From Drosophila miranda (taxonomy: Eukaryota; Arthropoda; Insecta; Diptera; Drosophilidae): a stretch of 64,000 nt of DNA. The position numbers and the translations under genes are program-made. Positions 1 to 12,298 of the stretch are shown piece after piece; position 1 is the first letter of the stretch, and every line of letters begins with the position of its first letter. Under the pieces are notes generated by a model that saw only the letters and a list, made by a program, of their open reading frames with translations, did no database searches and was not told the origin of the DNA. The stretch is from positions 19,964,001 to 20,028,000 of the forward strand of contig NC_046675.1 of the NCBI RefSeq assembly GCF_003369915.1, read 5' to 3'.

Positions 1-1943
1 ACTCATCTTGTTAAACTATTTACCGACGCCTGCAATGAGGCGCTCGATAAATCGTGCCCCTCTGGCAAGAGCAGAGGCCGGAAGAAACCTGAATGGTGGA
101 ATCCGAAACTGAGGGAACTCCGGAAAGCCTTCCGGAGACTCTTTAACAAAGCTAAGGCTGAGAACATTGAGCGGAACTGGGCCGAATACAAGGGCAGTCT
201 GTCAACTTATAATAATGAACTGAGGAAAGCCAAACGCGCCTCATGGCGTAAGTTCTGTAGCGATATTGAGAATACGTCAGAAGTCTCCCGCTTGCGCAAA
301 GTTCTCTCGAAGACTACACCCACTCTGGGCTACCTGAAGAATGCCGGCCAATCATGGACAACGTCCAGCAATGAGTCGCTAAATCTTCTCCTTAACACCC
401 ACTTTCCCGGCTGCGATGAAAAAAGACCATACTACATGGCGGCTCCTTCCGTTGCCTCAACTGATATCATGAACCTGCTAAGCCAGGAGAACATTTCCTG
501 GGCAATCAGAAACTTCAAACCATACAAGTCTGCGGGACCAGATGGCATCATCCCTGCCCAACTGATTCACGCTGGACAAAAAGCCACTAATTGGCTCAAA
601 AGGATATACGAGGGAATCTTCTCCCATGGATATATCCCGGAAACCTGGTTTCATACCAAAGTCGTCTTCATCCCCAAGGCAGGCAAGCCCTCGCACACTG
701 TCCCCAAAGATTTCAGACCCATAAGTCTATCGTCCTTCCTTCTGAAGACGATGGAACGGCTTTTGGGGATGCATCTCACGGTAAATATTCCGCCTAGTCT
801 AATCTCAGACTCGCGCCTTTAATAACATCCTCCCGAAAGCCATCACGGACTGGGGTTGACTCCCGGACGGTGAGCCTGATCGATCAGATGCTACAATGCA
901 GGACGGTTGAGGCATCACTGGGGACGTCAGTCTCCACCAGGTTTGTCAGTAGAGGCACCCCGCAGGGTGGCGTCCTCTCGCCCCTCCTATGGAACGTGGC
1001 AGTGAACGAACTGCTGCGGGAGATAGAGGGGGGTGGCTGCCGCGTGGCGGCGTATGCGGACGATGTTGCTATAGCGTTCTCGGGTAATTTCCCGCAGACG
1101 CTGTGTGAGTGCCTGACAAGCACACTCATGAAGATGTCTGGAAAGCCATCGGACTAAAATGGGGAATGACCCACTATATAGTTCAGTGGCTTTACACCGC
1201 CATCATACGACCGATCATGCTCTATGGAGTGGTGGTATGGTGGCCAGTCTTAGACAAAAGGACATGCCTCAATAAACTCAGCAGAGCTCAACGCATGGCA
1301 GAGCTATGCATAACTGGCGGGACTACTCCAGGGGAAGCCCTGGATACTGTGCTGAACCTCCTCCCCATAGATCTCATGGGAAAGAAGGTGGCAACACTTT
1401 CCGCACTTAGAATGAGTGAAGCCAGACTGTGGAAGGCGTCCGCGGTTGGGCACTCGGAACTCCTGATGAGACTCCCGCAATTACCAGAGAGGACAGATTA
1501 CTGTATTCCTAGTGATCACCTCTCGACGCCCTTCCAGGTATCAATCCCACCTAGGGAGGACTGGGAGATGGGCGAACCAGGACCTGCAAATGCGGTTCAC
1601 TTCTACACTGATGGCTCAAAGCTAAACGGCCGCGTGGGAGTCGGAGTCTACTGCAGCGAGCTGAATATCAGTCATTGCTTCAGGATCCCGGACCACTGTA
1701 GTGTGTTTCAAGCGGAGATTGAAGCCATCAAGGAGGCCATTTCTATCGTCTCCAAACTACGTCTAGACACGCACTTAGTGTGCGTCTTCTCGGACAGCCA
1801 AGCGGCTATTAAAGCTCTAGGCTCAATATCGTCGAACTCAGCGACTGCAAATGACTGCCGCAGGTCTCTGCACGAGATCGCAGAGCAGCTAGATCTCTTC
1901 CTTATATGGGTCCCCGGCCACAGGGACATCGAGGGGAACGAAA
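1..1943 (+). mobile_element. LOA-clade non-LTR retrotransposon, truncated ORF2 remnant
   Basis: The translation shows the region between endonuclease and reverse transcriptase, RT blocks (SAGPDGI near 530; GTPQGGVLSPLLW near 955; YADD near 1055), the post-RT region and an RNase H domain (FYTDGSK near 1600; VPGH near 1910). It is colinear with the fuller minus-strand copy at 54617-60058 and lacks only internal segments. Breaks: a deletion near 800, where about 150 bases of RT are missing, and another near 1138, which joins the YADD region directly to the post-RT region. The element is cut by the window edge on the left and ends abruptly inside RNase H at 1943, where unrelated env-like sequence begins. 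LOA clade (Bilbo, Loa, Baggins relatives) is my assignment from the APE-RT-RNaseH layout and residue pattern; I or R1 clade is less likely. Confidence 0.82.
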
Positions 1944-2974
1944 TAAATAATATATATAAATATAAATATCACTACCTTACAGTAAACATAACAAAAACTG
2001 AGGAAACTTATGCAAGCCTTATAGAAAAGGCTAAAAATTTCAAAGAAGTAATTCAAATACAATATTTAGTAGACAAGCTCACAAGGGAAATAAACGGGCT
2101 GAAAATAGCCAAACGCAGTAAAAGAGGACTAATAAACATAGTCGGTACAGCTTATAAATACTTATTTGGAACATTGGACCAAGAAGATAGGAAAGAACTA
2201 GAAAACAAAATAGACAGTCTAGCCAAAAACAGCATCCAAACCAATGAGTTAAACCTAGTAATAGAAACGATAAACAAAGGACTTGAGGCGATAAATAATT
2301 TAAACGAAGAAAAAAAAACCAACAATTAAAAATTTTGATATTTAACCTCCAACACTTCACAGAATACTTTGAGGATATAGAGTTGGGTATCTATGGCAGC
2401 TATCTAGACTTGGTATATTCAACCCAAAATTATTAAAACAAGATAATCTGAAACATATACATTCTGAGAAAATATTACACATCAAAACTTCAACATGGCT
2501 AAAAGTAGATTCTAATGAAATATTAATAGTTTAAATTATTCCAATATTAATTCCATTATTAAAAATAATGTATTCGATAAAGACACTAGACAAATAATAA
2601 AAGACGATTGCATAAATGGCATCATACAACAAAAACCTGCAAAATGCCCTTATACAAAAACATATAAGAACATTCAAGTAAAGTATATAGAACCAAACAT
2701 TTTGGTAACATGGAACCTTCCAAGTACCAAATAAATTAGTAATAACATAACTAGATTGAAACCATTGTCTTATGTACAGGCAAAAGAAAAATTAATAGAA
2801 CATACAAAATTGTATAATGTATTACAAATAAAAATTATAATTGCATTCAATATAACAATAATAATTATAATTGCACATGTAGCCATTAAATTTAAGAAAC
2901 ATCCTAAGACATTCACTGTAAAATGCATAAACCATAAAAGAGGAAGAAGAACCGACCTCAACTCTCATACTTGA
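1944..2974 (+). pseudogene. errantivirus (insect endogenous retrovirus) env remnant
   Basis: The frame carries a basic furin-type cleavage motif (RSKR followed by G) near 2113-2127 and, right after it, the glycine-rich fusion-peptide-like stretch ending in LFGTLD that is typical of env proteins of gypsy/17.6/297-type errantiviruses. A hydrophobic membrane-spanning segment followed by basic residues lies near 2845-2905. The reading frame is interrupted by several stops and shifts between about 2329 and 2756, and the N-terminal surface part is missing, so the gene is dead. It is joined in frame to the LOA RNase H fragment to its left and is followed by an LTR-like sequence, as expected for the 3' end of such an element. 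Confidence 0.75.
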
Positions 2975-3035
2975 CACCCCGTCACTATACCCGAGGGTAA
3001 TCGCCTAGGGACAGGCTAATAACAAACTTTGTGGG

Positions 3036-3490
3036 AGTGACATATCCAGAATTCTCCACTTCACATACACATTATGTTTATGTCCAATTCACCCACCCCA
3101 TCCACAAAAGTAACAGGACACCCTTCAAGAATCAATAACTGATTCTTCCCACACTCCAACCTAGAGTCCACTAATATAAACAATGTACCCCATTGATTCA
3201 TGATTCTTTAGAATCATGCCACTCATGACGACCAATCAGAGCTAGTCGTAAAACCAAAGAGTATCACATTCCTAGCTCTCTCAAGTAATGCAACACCGAT
3301 CGCCAGCAGCGGCTATCCAGGCACGTAGGCCACCGACACGAAGATGCAGCCGAGGAACGCAACGCTCGAAGCCAAAGTCGAGAGCTCCAAGAGAAGGGAT
3401 CATGGAAACTAGCCAACAATAGAGAAATCAGTTCCGTTTGAGACAAGCAGACATAGTCAAGTCGGGGTGATATTTAAATCTAGTGACATA
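3036..3490 (+). repeat. candidate 3' LTR of the errantivirus remnant
   Basis: It begins AGTGACATATCC right after a short purine run, the start seen in 17.6/297-like LTRs, and sits directly after the env remnant. The right end is placed where homology to the next repeat begins, so that border is soft. No second LTR copy is present in the window to confirm it. Confidence 0.5.
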
Positions 3491-3990
3491 AAGAAATTAA
3501 ATACAAATCAAACAAATAACAGCTTTTATTTTATTTCTCGCGCCCTAGTGTACCATACCCCCACCCCCTGCCCATTCTTCATTTATTCTGTGGCGGTAGG
3601 TTAGTTCATCAAAATACCCAAAACAAGAAGCAAACTTAAATTTCAGTTCTAGCGGCCAGCAATGCTGGAACACACACCCAAAGTACGTGAGAATGCGTGT
3701 GCACATTCAAATATGCTGGAGGTACACCAGAAAACAGAAATTAGCACCAGCATCAGATCTCTGAAAACAAAAAAAGGCTTCCAACAAATATTTTTCTCGA
3801 AACATATTGCGTGTGTACTAACACATGCAAAGATGTTCCCTCTGCGCTCTCTCATGATGTCGCGTCAGTATCCGAACGCCAGAGCCGAAGTCTCTGGGGT
3901 TTTGAAACTGGTAATCCAGCGTGTGACACATTCTAGTATGAACTGGCAAATCTATATACTGTATGGTTAGTGGTCAAAATAAACGAAAAA
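3491..3990 (-). repeat. BEL/Pao LTR-like fragment, inverted relative to 21790-22062
   Basis: Positions about 3497-3775 are the reverse complement of about 21795-22062, including the C-rich run near 3550, the TAGCGGCCAGCA segment near 3650 and the poly-A-flanked segment near 3765. The 22-kb copy runs straight into a BEL/Pao gag, so this is probably an LTR or leader of that family. The stretch from 3775 to 3990 has no partner in the window. Confidence 0.5.
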
Positions 3991-4030
3991 GCGTTACAAA
4001 TGTGTGATTTTAAAAATAATTGGTTTCTAG

Positions 4031-4075
4031 TATTTATACTGTGACCGTAGCAGCGACTCACAACATTCCCCCTCC
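4031..4075 (+). repeat. 3'-terminal shard of the DINE-1-like Helentron
   Basis: About 45 bases match the right end shared by the longer copies, including the hairpin-forming region and the C-rich terminus (ACTCACAACATTCCCCCTCC). Confidence 0.6.
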
Positions 4076-4372
4076 ACTATGTGCTCTTCCAAATAGGTGA
4101 TTAGCATTTATGATATCGTACCCATTAATGACTATATAATTTTTCTTTGTGAATTGTGTTTCTGAAATTAGTAATTTATCAATGTTGTTGGTTTTAATAA
4201 AGAAAGCGATGGTTGGAAGGCCCATTGGCATTCCATGTGACTATACGAAGATATACTTTCATTATTTATTTACTAACATCAATATCATGTTGAGTAAATT
4301 GATTGTAGTCTTAGACTGTTTTACTAATAGTTGTTTAATTCTGCCTAGGGCTGATTTTGCTGTCAGCTTTAT

Positions 4373-4500
4373 ATAGGTCCCGGGTCCCCAGGACATTGAG
4401 GGCAACTGTATAGCAGACGAGTGGCCTGATCTGCTACTACAATCCAACTTTCCCAAGATAAATAGGATATTCGTATCGCAATGGCCACTTGTAAGCTTAT
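4373..4500 (+). mobile_element. RNase H shard of an APE-type non-LTR element
   Basis: The frame reads VPGPQDIEGNCIADEW, the catalytic-histidine region of a LOA/R1/I-type RNase H (VPGHxDIEGN in intact elements). The expected histidine is replaced and the frame stops shortly after. Nothing recognisable flanks it up to the Helentron at 4826. Confidence 0.5.
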
Positions 4501-4825
4501 GTTAAAATAACAATACAATACAATAATATACCATACATAGGTGGCAATAAGTATCGCATAACTCGGCAAACATAGCCGACCATAGACACCTGCAGAGACG
4601 AAGAAAAGGAAGAGACGGTGGGATGTGATAGCTCTTGACACCATGTGCTACAATGCAGAAGAGGGAAGATCACCAGTGGTGCCACAACGGTTCGAGACAA
4701 ATTATCTGTGGCCGTTGCGGGCAGGGAAACGTATCAAACTTTGGGTTACTATTTCATGGCAAAGCTTAAGATAATAGCTTAAACTAATTAATTCGTAATT
4801 AATTATTACTAATCACTAAAAAAAA

Positions 4826-5110
4826 CGAGGGGGAACGTTGAGAGTTGCTGCTGCCACCGCAACTCTACTATTATACCCGATGCTTAGTCAGTATGGCTCT
4901 CCACCGGCAGACGACGCGTACATTGAGAGACAGAAAATCCGTCGTCATCGGGCGCTGCGTAGCCACTGCAAATTGATTTGTTCCTTTTGGCTATAAAAAT
5001 AATCGGATCTGATCCAGATTCGGCAATCACCAGATCCACGTTTTGTTATGTGGTGCCATTTTCACAACAAATCTAATGTACCCCTATACTCATTTTGAGT
5101 ATCGGGTATA
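4826..5110 (-). repeat. DINE-1-like Helentron, copy A (internally deleted)
   Basis: Both ends of the family are present: the C-rich 3' end with the GTTGCTGC hairpin arm at 4826-4870 and the palindromic 5' end (ATACTCATTTTGAGTAT) near 5088-5104. The middle is deleted, so the copy is under 300 bases. Confidence 0.75.
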
Positions 5111-5880
5111 AAAACTATGGATTTCGGTACCTCAAATCCAGTTTAATAGCTAACATGGAAATTTTAGGTGAACATCTTCGAGATATAAAATTCACATTCA
5201 AGATTTTAAGTATAGAAATGAAACCTTCAATTATTAATCCAAGCAAGAATAAAAGAAAGCTTACCTGCTCCACCCAAAGATTGGTAGTCATTATTTGATT
5301 TTTTAAGTTCTATAAGGAAATAGTAAACAATTTGTTATTTAAGATAAATATTTATGGAGCTTATGTTCAATTATAAATGAAAAAATCACTTTGGTGGTTT
5401 TATTGTTTGGCACTCAGAAGAAAGTATTTGTACAACAAGTATTAGACTGCATCTTTCGGCGTCAAAAAATTTCGGATTATAGTATTTCGGTGTAAACTGA
5501 CGTTGGCCAGTTTTCAAAAAAAAAAAAAAAAAAACAGCCGTCGTTGGACATTTGGCTCGCAGTAAAACAGTAAAATACCGTCGTTTAAAGTATTGATTTG
5601 GCTTGATATTCAACATCTTTTGAAGCACCCTGATCTTTTTTTTATCATTTTCTTACATAAATTGACACCGATTTTCAAATTGTATGGAATCCAACGCGAA
5701 CACACTTCTTTTGCAAAGATGTAATCATGAAAAATCTTATTGATAGACGTCATTCTATTGAATGAACGGTCTATTGACCGTTGTACCGGCTTTTCGTATT
5801 GGCAATTTATGGTGCTTCATCAATAAAAGTTGAACTAAGCTGATCTAAGCTTTTATTAAAAAATAGGACAATAACAAACA
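5111..5880. other. no gene seen; AT-rich, contains an A-run
   Basis: No coding frame with recognisable features. An 18-19 base A-run lies near 5518-5535. The stretch just before 5900 might be the 5' LTR or leader of the gypsy-type remnant that follows, but I cannot define its ends. Confidence 0.5.
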
Positions 5881-7165
5881 ACAAACAATAAAAATGGTTG
5901 CACAAGTGGATCAGGAGCAAACCGGATCAATCGCCAGAAAAACGCGAACGAGGAAGCAGCAGTCCTAGAAAAAAACACACAGACGCTCCAACAGCTGGTT
6001 CAACTGCTTTCGATGAAAATAAGTGCTGATGAAATAGACAAGAAAAATGATGCAAAGCTGGTAGTGGAAAATTTTCCCAAAATTATTCCAGAATTCAACG
6101 GAGAAAATATATCGGTACAGGAATGGTTTAATATCTTCGAGCTAAACGCTGAAGCATACGGACTAAATGACAAAACAAAATACGTGCAAGACGGAGCAAA
6201 ATTGGCAGGTACAGCCGCTCTATGTATGAGTACGGCCAGTTGCGTCACCAACTTTAACAGGAGTTCGAGTGTGAGCGATTATGCAGTGCGCAAATTCACA
6301 ATCAATTGTCTCGAAAGTTTTCACGATTATATACTGCAGATGAAACGCATTGCTGAACGTGGGACAACAGGCACGGAGGAGGCATAAATTGCGAGGAAAA
6401 CCGCCTGAATTCTCTAAAAATAAACGGCGTGCAAGTCAAGGGGCTTATAGACACCGGTGCAGATGTTTCCCTATTAAAGATTTCCGTGTTCGGGAAAATG
6501 AGTGGTGTTCATCTGCAGCCAGTTCGTCAACTTTAAGGGGACTTGGAAACAACATCACAAGCTCCGCTGGGCAGTTTACGGCAGAAGTGGAGACCGACGG
6601 AATGCGTCTGGCACACAAATTCCTTGTGGTTGGCCGATCATGCCGTCGGATGCGAATTGTTGCTTGGATACGACTTTATATCCAAGTTCACAATGACATC
6701 AACGCCAGGAGGATATAAGTTTTCTCCCCTGCCGGGGAAGGAAACTGTGGACACCAAACAGACAAGTATTTACAATGTGGTCGAAGCAAATACTGATATA
6801 CATGTTCCATCGCAGTTCAGAGATGCCGTCCAATCAATGATTCAGGACTTTACTGAAAAGATGCAGACTGCAGTGTTCCCGATGAATGGGCCAACGCTGG
6901 GATGAAACGGCACTTATCATTAAATCTCGCCAGTAATTGTCAAGAAAAAGGATGGGAGCAGCCGGGTTTGCGTGGACTATCGTCAGTTGAACAAGATGGT
7001 CTTGAAAGATTGCTTTCCCGTTCCAATCGTTGAAGAGGTGCTGGAAAAACTGGAAAATGCGAAGGTGTTCACCATCATGGACTTAGAAAATGGTTTCTTC
7101 CACGTTCCTGTGGAGGAAGGCAGCAAAAAATATACGGCGTTTCCGAAAGAAAGCCTCTTTGAGTG
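5881..7165 (+). mobile_element. gypsy (Ty3)-superfamily gag-protease-RT remnant
   Basis: In order: a gag-like frame from 6013 (about 115 residues), an aspartic protease with the catalytic LIDTGADVSLL motif near 6450-6475 and a C-terminal LLGYDF near 6665, and an RT start with DYRQLNKMVLKDCFPVP near 6975 and the block-A-like IMDLENGFFHV near 7075. The frames are shifted relative to one another at about 6370 and 6700, and an in-frame stop sits near 6903. The match stops near 7165, before the YxDD block, so RNase H and integrase are absent. The exact family within the gypsy group is not determined. Confidence 0.75.
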
Positions 7166-7305
7166 TAACCGTGCGCAATTCGCAGTTCGGTTTGTGCAAT
7201 TCGCCAGCAGTTGTTATCCGGCAATTCAATTTTCATTTAGACTATCCATCGGCTCAGACTGCTACTCTGCTATTCGTTAATGCCTTTGCATAAATAAGTA
7301 GTCCC

Positions 7306-7530
7306 AGAATCCTACAACAAATACACGGTCGTTGCCGAAGCACAGTAGATCCAGGTCTCGGAGTATTTTCATGCTTTCAGAGGCGAAGCATAAGTGAAAA
7401 GAGAATTGAAACCCTAGGCACGCCCTCTGTCTAAGGGGCGTAACGAAGAACCTCATCATAGAACAGCTTTTTGGTCCCTCATGCAACATTTTGATATTAC
7501 ATAGTCTTTAGTCTTAGGTAATTGGCTAAG
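7306..7530 (-). repeat. single end of the foldback element seen at 36211-36943
   Basis: The segment shares the motifs TCATGCAACAT, CTTTTTGGTC and GAATTGAAACCC in the same order as the right arm of the 36.2-36.9 kb element, but diverged. It would be one terminal inverted repeat arm without its partner. Confidence 0.55.
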
Positions 7531-7689
7531 ATTGTGGGCTGAACAATACTGACAGAGTAATTGTGTTCGAAAGTTGCATGACCCTTGCATGTCCCTAATT
7601 GCACGAGGTTTTTTTTGAAAACGGCAAAAACAGAATGGTGAAACGTAGATCTGGAAACATAAGTGGGATTTGTGCCACCTCCTCCTTTG

Positions 7690-9912
7690 AGCAGGTAAAA
7701 GCTATGCTGGCTATGACTTTACAGAATACTGCCATCCCTCACGAGGTGAAGTGGCAAAGAGCAAGACCTTAAGAACTGGAGAAGAATGGCGGACCACCGC
7801 CCAAGGTGACGTGAAAGCCATCACCATCACGTGACAGCCCTCTCCATGAAGGCGGTGACTGCCCTCAAGACGGTCTATCAAGGGGCCAAACTGGATGCCG
7901 TTAAATAGGAAGATGTACCCAGCACAGCGAGGGACAGAGCGTGGGTCTCAAATCCGAAATCACTTAAATTTCGGAACCTCAGAAGGGCAAACTGGATCGT
8001 GTTCTCCCAGAGTCTCTGAACGAGATTTCCAGGGAGGCCACGACTCACCTTGTTAAAATTTTTCCCGACTGCTGCATGATAAATCCATAAATCCAGCCCC
8101 TCTAGCAATAACAGAGGCCATAAGAAACCTGAACGGTGGACTCCAAAACTTGGTGAACTCCGGAAAGCCTCCTACAAACTATTCAATAAAGCGAAGGCTG
8201 AGACCGTTGAGCAGGACTGGGCCGAATACAAGGCCTGTCTGTCCACCTACAATAAAGAACTTAAGCAAGCCAAAGGCTTACCTCATGGCGTAAGTTCTGT
8301 AACCAAATCGAGAAAAACGCATAAGCTTCGCGATTGCGCAGAGCTCTCTCGAAGACAACATCCACCCTGGGCTACCTAAAGAACGCCGACCAGTCCTAGA
8401 AAGCGTCCAGCAATGACTCGCTAAATCTTCTCCTTAACACCCACTTCCCTGGCTTTAATGTAAACAGACCCAATTACTTTGTGCCTCCTTCTGTCGTCTC
8501 AAATGCCATCCTGAACCTGCTAAGCCAGGAGAACATTTCCTGGGCGATCAAAAGCTTTAAACCATACAAGTCCGCGGGACCAGATGGCATTATCTCTGCC
8601 GAACTAATTCACGATGGACATAAAGTCATTAATTGGCTCAAAAGAATTTACGAGGGAGTCTTCTCGCACGGTACATCACTTGGTTTTTGTTGGTTTTTAT
8701 TCCCAAGGCAGGCAAGCTCTCGCACACTGCCCCCACCGATTTCAGACCCATTGGTCTATCGTGCTTCCTTCTGAAGACGATGGAACCGCTCCGGGGGGGC
8801 TGCATTGCACGGAGAGTATTTCGCCCAGTATCTCGGACTCTCAGCATGCCTATCGGAAGGGAAGATCAACCGAAACGGCCCCTCACACGATTACATCGAC
8901 CATCGAAGCGTCCCTTAACTGTATAGAGTTCACCCTGGAAGCCTTCCTCCACATAGAAGGCGCCTTTAATAATATCCTTCCGACCGCCATCACGGGCGTA
9001 CTGACGAACCTGGGGTTGACTCCATGACGTCGAGCCTAACCGATCAGGTGCTACAATGTAGGACGGTTGAGGCATCACTTGGGAGATTTGTAAGCAGAGG
9101 AACACCGCAGGGCGGAGTCCTCTCGCCCCACCTATGAGCCGTGGCAGTGGCAGCGAACTGCTGCTAGCATTCTCTGTTAAGTTTCCGCCGACGTTGTGTG
9201 CATGAATGCATGACAAGCACTCTCATGAAGATGTCCAAATGGTGAGACAAATGTGGGCTGGGAGTCAGCCCGCCTAAAGCGGAACTTGTGCTTTTCACTA
9301 AGAAGTACAAAGTAGCGGTACTGATTCCCCTAAAACTCTGTGGGGAAGCGTTAGCCTTTAGCAACAATGGCAAGTATCTTAGCCTAAACCTCGACATAAA
9401 GCTCGATTGGAAACTGAGCATACAGGATAGAGTAATGAAGGTCACAGTTGCCCTTTACACATGCAGGAGAGCAATCGGACTTAAATGGGGGATGACCCCG
9501 TATATAGTTCGGTGGCTATACACCGCTATCATACGACCAATCATGCTTTATTGAAGGGTAGTATGGTGGTCAGCCCTAGAAAAATAAACTTATCTCAACA
9601 AACTCAGTAGAGTTCAACGCATGTTAGAGCTATGCATAACTGGCGGGCTCATACGACCAATCATGCTTTATTGAAGGGTAGTATGGTGGTCAGCCCTAGA
9701 AAAATAAACTTATCTCAACAAACTCAGTAGAGTTCAACGCATGTTAGAGCTATGCATAACTGGCGGGCTACGCACTACTCCAGGGGTAGCCCTGAATACC
9801 GTGCTGGACCTCTTTCCCATAGATCTCATGGGAAAGAAGATTTAAGCACTCCTCCCTCAGAATGAGAGAAGCAAAACTATGGAAAGCAACCATTCTTGGG
9901 CACTCGGGCACT
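7690..9912 (+). mobile_element. decayed LOA-clade element, ORF1 tail plus ORF2 pieces
   Basis: From 7765 the sequence follows the end of ORF1 of the 54.6-60 kb copy, then jumps near 8030 to ORF2. Recognisable ORF2 pieces are the pre-RT linker (about 8040-8400), RT (SAGPDGI near 8570; GTPQGGVLSPH near 9100) and the post-RT region (GLKWGMTPYIVRWLY near 9480). Many frameshifts and stops, and the YADD block is lost around 9160. It ends near 9912 before RNase H. A 120-base exact tandem duplication lies inside it. Confidence 0.8.
9529..9768. repeat. perfect 120-bp tandem duplication inside a LOA copy
   Basis: 9529-9648 and 9649-9768 are identical; lines beginning at 9541 and 9661 match base for base. 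The unit covers part of the post-RT region and shares its own stops and substitutions. Confidence 0.95.
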
Positions 9913-9917
9913 ACACT

Positions 9918-10150
9918 CTGTTGTTGAGCCAATAAACTCAAGTACCCAACACATTCCAAGTGCAATGCAATATGACCGCGCTTGAGTGTAGCGGGCACAA
10001 TTCAAGCAGTGGCTTCTCTGTCGAAGCAACGTCCAGTTATTTATTTAAGTTAGCCCCAAAGAACTGAGATCAGTCAGAAATAAACGGGTACCGAATAAAT
10101 TCGGCCAAACAAAACTACACCTCCCGATTCTTTAAAAATACATTATTACA
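9918..10150 (+). repeat. possible LTR fragment, family unknown
   Basis: The stretch starts TGTTGTTGAGCC, contains a polyadenylation-like AATAAA near 10080 and ends near TTACA. There is no second copy in the window and no neighbouring internal region, so this is only a suggestion. Confidence 0.25.
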
Positions 10151-10179
10151 CCCTCCCTCTCAAGGCCTTTCCAAATTTT

Positions 10180-10575
10180 TTTCGAAATTTTGAAATACAC
10201 ATGCAACAGCGAGAGTTTATAGGAATGTGGATACCAAGTTTTGTTGCTCTAGCCTTAATAGGAGAGATCTGAGATTAATCTGAGATCTGTGGATGCCACA
10301 CATTTTCGTTGCGGGGGGGAAGGCGGTTTGGCGAATTTTTGAAATAATAAAATATTGTTGCTTTAGCTCTTATAGTCTCTGAGCACTAGACGCTCAAAGG
10401 GACGGACGGATGGACAGACGGACAGACAGACATGGCTCAATCGACGCGGCTATTAATGCTGATCAAGAATATATAAACTTTATGGGGTCGGAAACGCTAC
10501 CTTCTAGACGTTACACACATCCACTTTCACCACAAATCTAATATACGCCCATACTCATTTTGAGTATCGGGTATA
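10180..10575 (-). repeat. DINE-1-like Helentron, copy B (5' part)
   Basis: The palindromic end near 10552-10568, the TATTAATGCTGATCAAGAA segment and the GGACGGA/GACAGACA simple repeat near 10400-10430 are shared with the other copies. The C-rich 3' end is missing. Confidence 0.75.
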
Positions 10576-10871
10576 AATGCAGAAAAATATCAGATTTTAA
10601 AGATTTTAAAAAGAGTTTCATCGGCGCACAGCTGCATAATTTATTATACATTTTTGCAGCTCCAAGTCTATCAGTAAAAGTGGCTTTGACTGGCTTTTGA
10701 ATGGTTTTATCATTCCTCATCTTCAGAAGTACAATACTCCTGGCGTACAAATTTTATAGTTGAAAAACGTGAAAACACTCGCGCCTATTAATGTGAAATA
10801 AATATTTAAAATTGTAGTCAAATATAACAACAAAAAATACGAGAATTTATACACATCTTCCTGGTACTTAC

Positions 10872-11123
10872 CACATCGATAAGTTGGGAAAGTTTTAGTT
10901 TTATGCAAACTTTAAGAACATCTGTGGTATTAACAACGGGCCGGACCAATTTATTGTAGTTGCTCAAGAGATCGTCATAAAGCCGTTTTGCATCTGGATT
11001 ACCTGCAACTGCTCCATGTACCATTAGAGCGGAAAAAATCCAAGCTCTTAACGTTTCGCCTGATGTTGGCCTCATAATAAATAGTCTTATAATCTTGATT
11101 ATAAGCTTCATATGGCCATACAA
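10872..11123 (-). CDS. nAChRalpha4: nicotinic acetylcholine receptor alpha subunit, first coding exon (nAChRalpha4-like)
   Basis: The product is the ligand-binding subunit of a cys-loop cation channel at cholinergic synapses. The exon encodes a hydrophobic signal peptide (core [17 protein letters not shown]) followed by the start of the extracellular domain, [20 protein letters not shown], and ends at SQLIDV with a consensus donor (GTAAG) on the minus strand at 10867-10871. This splice position is the usual one in insect alpha subunits. Starts at 11123, 11111 and 11075 are possible; the last gives the most typical signal-peptide length. The combination [18 protein letters not shown] resembles insect alpha2/alpha4, and I prefer alpha4 because D. 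melanogaster nAChRalpha4 lies at the 3L heterochromatin border. The remaining exons are not in the window; they should lie to the left of position 1, which implies an intron longer than 10 kb. Confidence 0.82.
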
Positions 11124-12298
11124 TTTGAATATAAATGTATACTTTTAATATGTCATTGTTAACCTTATTTCAATATTCTTCATTAGTAGTCTCTGTAAAA
11201 AAGTTTTTGTAAACTCATAATTATTAGAAACAAATTCAATAGCGTAAGTTAAATATTAAATATATATGTATGTAAATACATTAGAGTTGCTCTTATTAAT
11301 ACAAGTATAATTTTCAAAGGTCTCAGGTCTACAAATTGTATTTTTTGTATAAATCAGTAAAATATAAAGTCATAAGGTCATATAAGGTATGAGTGGAAAA
11401 ATACAATAATCGCCAATGTTCCTTTGGCAGAATTGATTTTTTTAAAGATTTATTACACTAACATTTCGCTAATTTCGCAGTTTCCGCTAACATTTCAGCT
11501 CGATTGGCTATTATTTAAGCCAACAATAAATAGTTAACATTCAATTTTTCATACTAATGAGCAATTACACTTGCAGTGTATTAAAATATCTAAACCTCGT
11601 CTTATATTCATCCAAAAATGCTTTCGATACTTATTCCACCGTAGAAAAAATATTCCAATCGACTTAAAAAATTATGTGTGAGAAAGCTTTAACAGAATTA
11701 GTAATTATGGCGATATTTCCATCTAGTGATTAAGCTTTTTTTTGGATCATCACTCTCCTCAAATTTAGAGAGAAATGTTGCCGTCAATAAAACAAACAAA
11801 CGTCAATCATAAAAGCTTTGTGACTTTTCTGATTCCATAAATAAGCGCGTGTATAAGCGCAGTGACATAAACCACTATTGTTTATGTTACACATTCCTTC
11901 TGAACAGCAACATGATCTGCCTCTTGAGCGCGGATCAGCTAGCTGCCCAAACTGCTGATCAAGCATTTCTCCAAAACACAGGCAGAACCCAAATGTACTC
12001 ATACCGAGGCTAATGGTCTCTTCTAATAGGCCACTTAATGCTGATCATGCATTTCCATAAACCCAGGCAGAGACCGCTAGCACTAATACTGAATTCCTAT
12101 TCGCCAAGAATATCATTACGGGGCTAAGCTTGAAAATTTATTTAGTGAATGGAAAAACAAGAATAAAACTGGAGACTGGAAAGCTTAAAGGTCAATCAAC
12201 CCAACTTTTTCTGATAGATCTGGGGCTTTAATTTTTTTTAGTGAACTATGATTTTTTTCATATGGTGGATTCTTTTTTAAACATTTTTAGACTGGTAT
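11124..12298. other. AT-rich intergenic or 5' untranslated region of nAChRalpha4; nothing coding seen
   Basis: No convincing frame, RNA gene or repeat partner. It lies upstream of the nAChRalpha4 coding start on the minus strand, so promoter or untranslated exons may be here. Confidence 0.4.
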
